A stretch of 61,389 nt of DNA from Seminavis robusta (Eukaryota > Bacillariophyta > Bacillariophyceae > Naviculales > Naviculaceae). The number at the start of each line of letters is the position of its first letter. Position 1 is the first letter of the stretch. Below, one piece after another: positions 60,295-61,389 of this stretch. The position numbers were made by a program, and so were the translations under genes. The notes below the pieces were generated by a model. The model did no database searches and was not told where the DNA came from. It saw only the letters and a program-made list of their open reading frames with translations. The stretch covers positions 1 through 61,389 of the forward strand of contig CAICTM010000530.1 in NCBI GenBank assembly GCA_903772945.1, written 5' to 3'.

Positions 60295-61389
60295 TCATCG
60301 CTCCCCACCATGTGATGTGTCCATGGTGGTGTCCAGGAGATCAGCTGTGTCTCCTTGCCAGAACAGAACTGCCTTCAGAATGGGCCATATCTGGGAGTAA
60401 CCCCAGTGTTTCGTCAGGATGTCTGCTTCTGCGGGGTTGATTGCTCCCGGTAGATGATGAAACGGATGGTCCCTGCGGCAATGGCTTCTCTGACGAAGTG
60501 GTAGAGAGGGCGTGATGTCTCTTCTTGAGGGGCGAATGGGGCTGGGTGGAACTTGTCACCAAGACCCATTGTCGCCAAACATGTATGTTGGCCCCTTTAC
60601 CTCCACACCAAGGTACCTAGTGTAACTCTGGCTGCAATGGCCTGTTGGGTGGCACCCTAGCAGCAACGAACTCAGATCCATATGTGGCTGCTTCCACAGT
60701 AGCTTGCTTCTTTCAGTACCATTCGAATGGGTTCTGGTTCACATAGTGCAGCACACCAGTGACTGCCTTGCCATTGACCCATCGTGGTATAGGTTTGCAT
60801 CCACATAGGTCGTCAATACTACCGCTTGCCCTTCGGCTGTGGGGCATCTACTGGGAGTTCTCTCCTGTGCCTCCCCATAGACCGTCCTTGTCCAGGTCGT
60901 AGGTTCGGTATTCCAGTTGAGAGTAGTCTGGCTCGTTGGTGCGGTCCTGATTCCTGCCTGGTTAATCTTGACCAAGAATCCAGTGATCCTCTTGAGTCTT
61001 TCCAGTTGCCCCACTCTGGGTCCACCCTGAAGGACGACATTGACATTACAGAGACTGCAAATCAAATCTCCCAAGTGAAATTGCCATTGCAATGTCCAAT
61101 CAGGGACTGGTATTTTGAGATCCCATCATCATCCAGAGAGGAGAGGTATCAAGCTCTGGGTGGTCGTTCTTTCTCCACTGGACTGGTTACTTAGTGGATG
61201 GGTTCTCCCTAAACAAGGATACGTACTGGCCTTGACACGTTCAATGTATTTTCTTGGTGTCATGGACAGGATTCCGTCGCTTTCCCTTTCAAAGTCACAT
61301 TGGGCTGCGGGGGGAAGACTACCCAGGATCCTGCCCCCTTCGAACATTGCGGCAGGCTTATCAAACCATATTTGAGGTTCGGCCTTCGC
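60295..61389 (-). pseudogene. Copia 5 RT C-terminus and RNase H, cut by the window edge
   Basis: On the minus strand from the right edge: CDFERESDGILSMTPRKYIE (RT C-terminal), RLKRITGFLVKINQAGIRTA (connection), VVLTTYVDANLYHDGSMARQ (RNase H first Asp in YVDANLYHD), a broken frame with KQATVEAATYGSEFVAAR (Glu), and NPAEADILTKHWGYSQIWPI with LKAVLFWQGDT (pol end). TGA at 60295. YVDANLYHD and DILTKHWGYSQ are signatures I recall from one group of diatom copia elements. Several frameshifts (near 60.6, 60.75 and 61.1 kb). The rest of the element lies outside the window. Confidence 0.8.

Overview
The window looks like nuclear DNA of a diatom, most likely a raphid pennate with a repeat-rich genome. 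I infer this from the Ty1/copia, Ty3/gypsy, DIRS-type and APE-type non-LTR proteins, whose signatures (for example YVDANLYHD in a copia RNase H and a VFVDDF box in a DIRS RT) match my memory of diatom retroelements, and from short GT-AG introns (two of 89 bp). No prokaryotic operon, rRNA, tRNA or CRISPR was recognised. Almost the whole window is nested, broken retrotransposons; one clearly intact cellular gene was found.

Layout. 1-1416: unassigned, with a perfect 19-bp inverted repeat. 1417-8852 (minus): long APE-type LINE (LINE 1) with a 644-codon ORF1, a broken endonuclease-RT ORF2 and a 5'UTR full of tandem repeats. 9102-12417 (minus): gypsy 1, internally deleted. 12795-14911 (plus): DIRS tyrosine-recombinase remnant followed by a 685-bp tandem array of DIRS terminal repeats (modules A and B). 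14912-19140: a copia gag (minus) split by a 5'-truncated LINE (LINE 2, plus, 15637-19005) with a 17-bp target-site duplication. 19370-19605: another B module. 19606-25503 (plus): copia 2 (gag-pre-integrase, IN, RT, RNase H), invaded by LINE 3 (20201-22516), whose left junction was later tandemly duplicated. 25764-26930: 58-bp repeats and a second LINE-1-type 5'UTR. 27108-31145 (minus): DIRS copy A. 31146-34944: mostly unassigned. 34945-36168 (plus): disrupted lysine-rich gene with an intron. 36910-40136 (minus): intact two-exon type II membrane protein, a probable glycosyltransferase. 41051-44870 (minus): gypsy 2. 44985-52790 (plus): DIRS copy B, whose ORF1 is interrupted by copia 3 (46010-51392, minus) with paired 259-bp LTRs and a GCCCG duplication. 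52790-59754 (plus): a very large copia Gag-PR-IN polyprotein without RT. 60295-61389 (minus): the RT/RNase H end of another copia, running off the right edge.

The elements can be dated relatively by nesting: copia 3 is younger than DIRS B, DIRS B abuts broken gypsy 2, LINE 2 is younger than the copia gag it splits, LINE 3 is younger than copia 2, and the 1.08-kb duplication is younger than LINE 3. Many reading frames are broken by single-base indels in short homopolymers, and the copia 3 LTRs differ only by such indels. Assembly error is therefore a real alternative to biological decay for several 'pseudogenes'.
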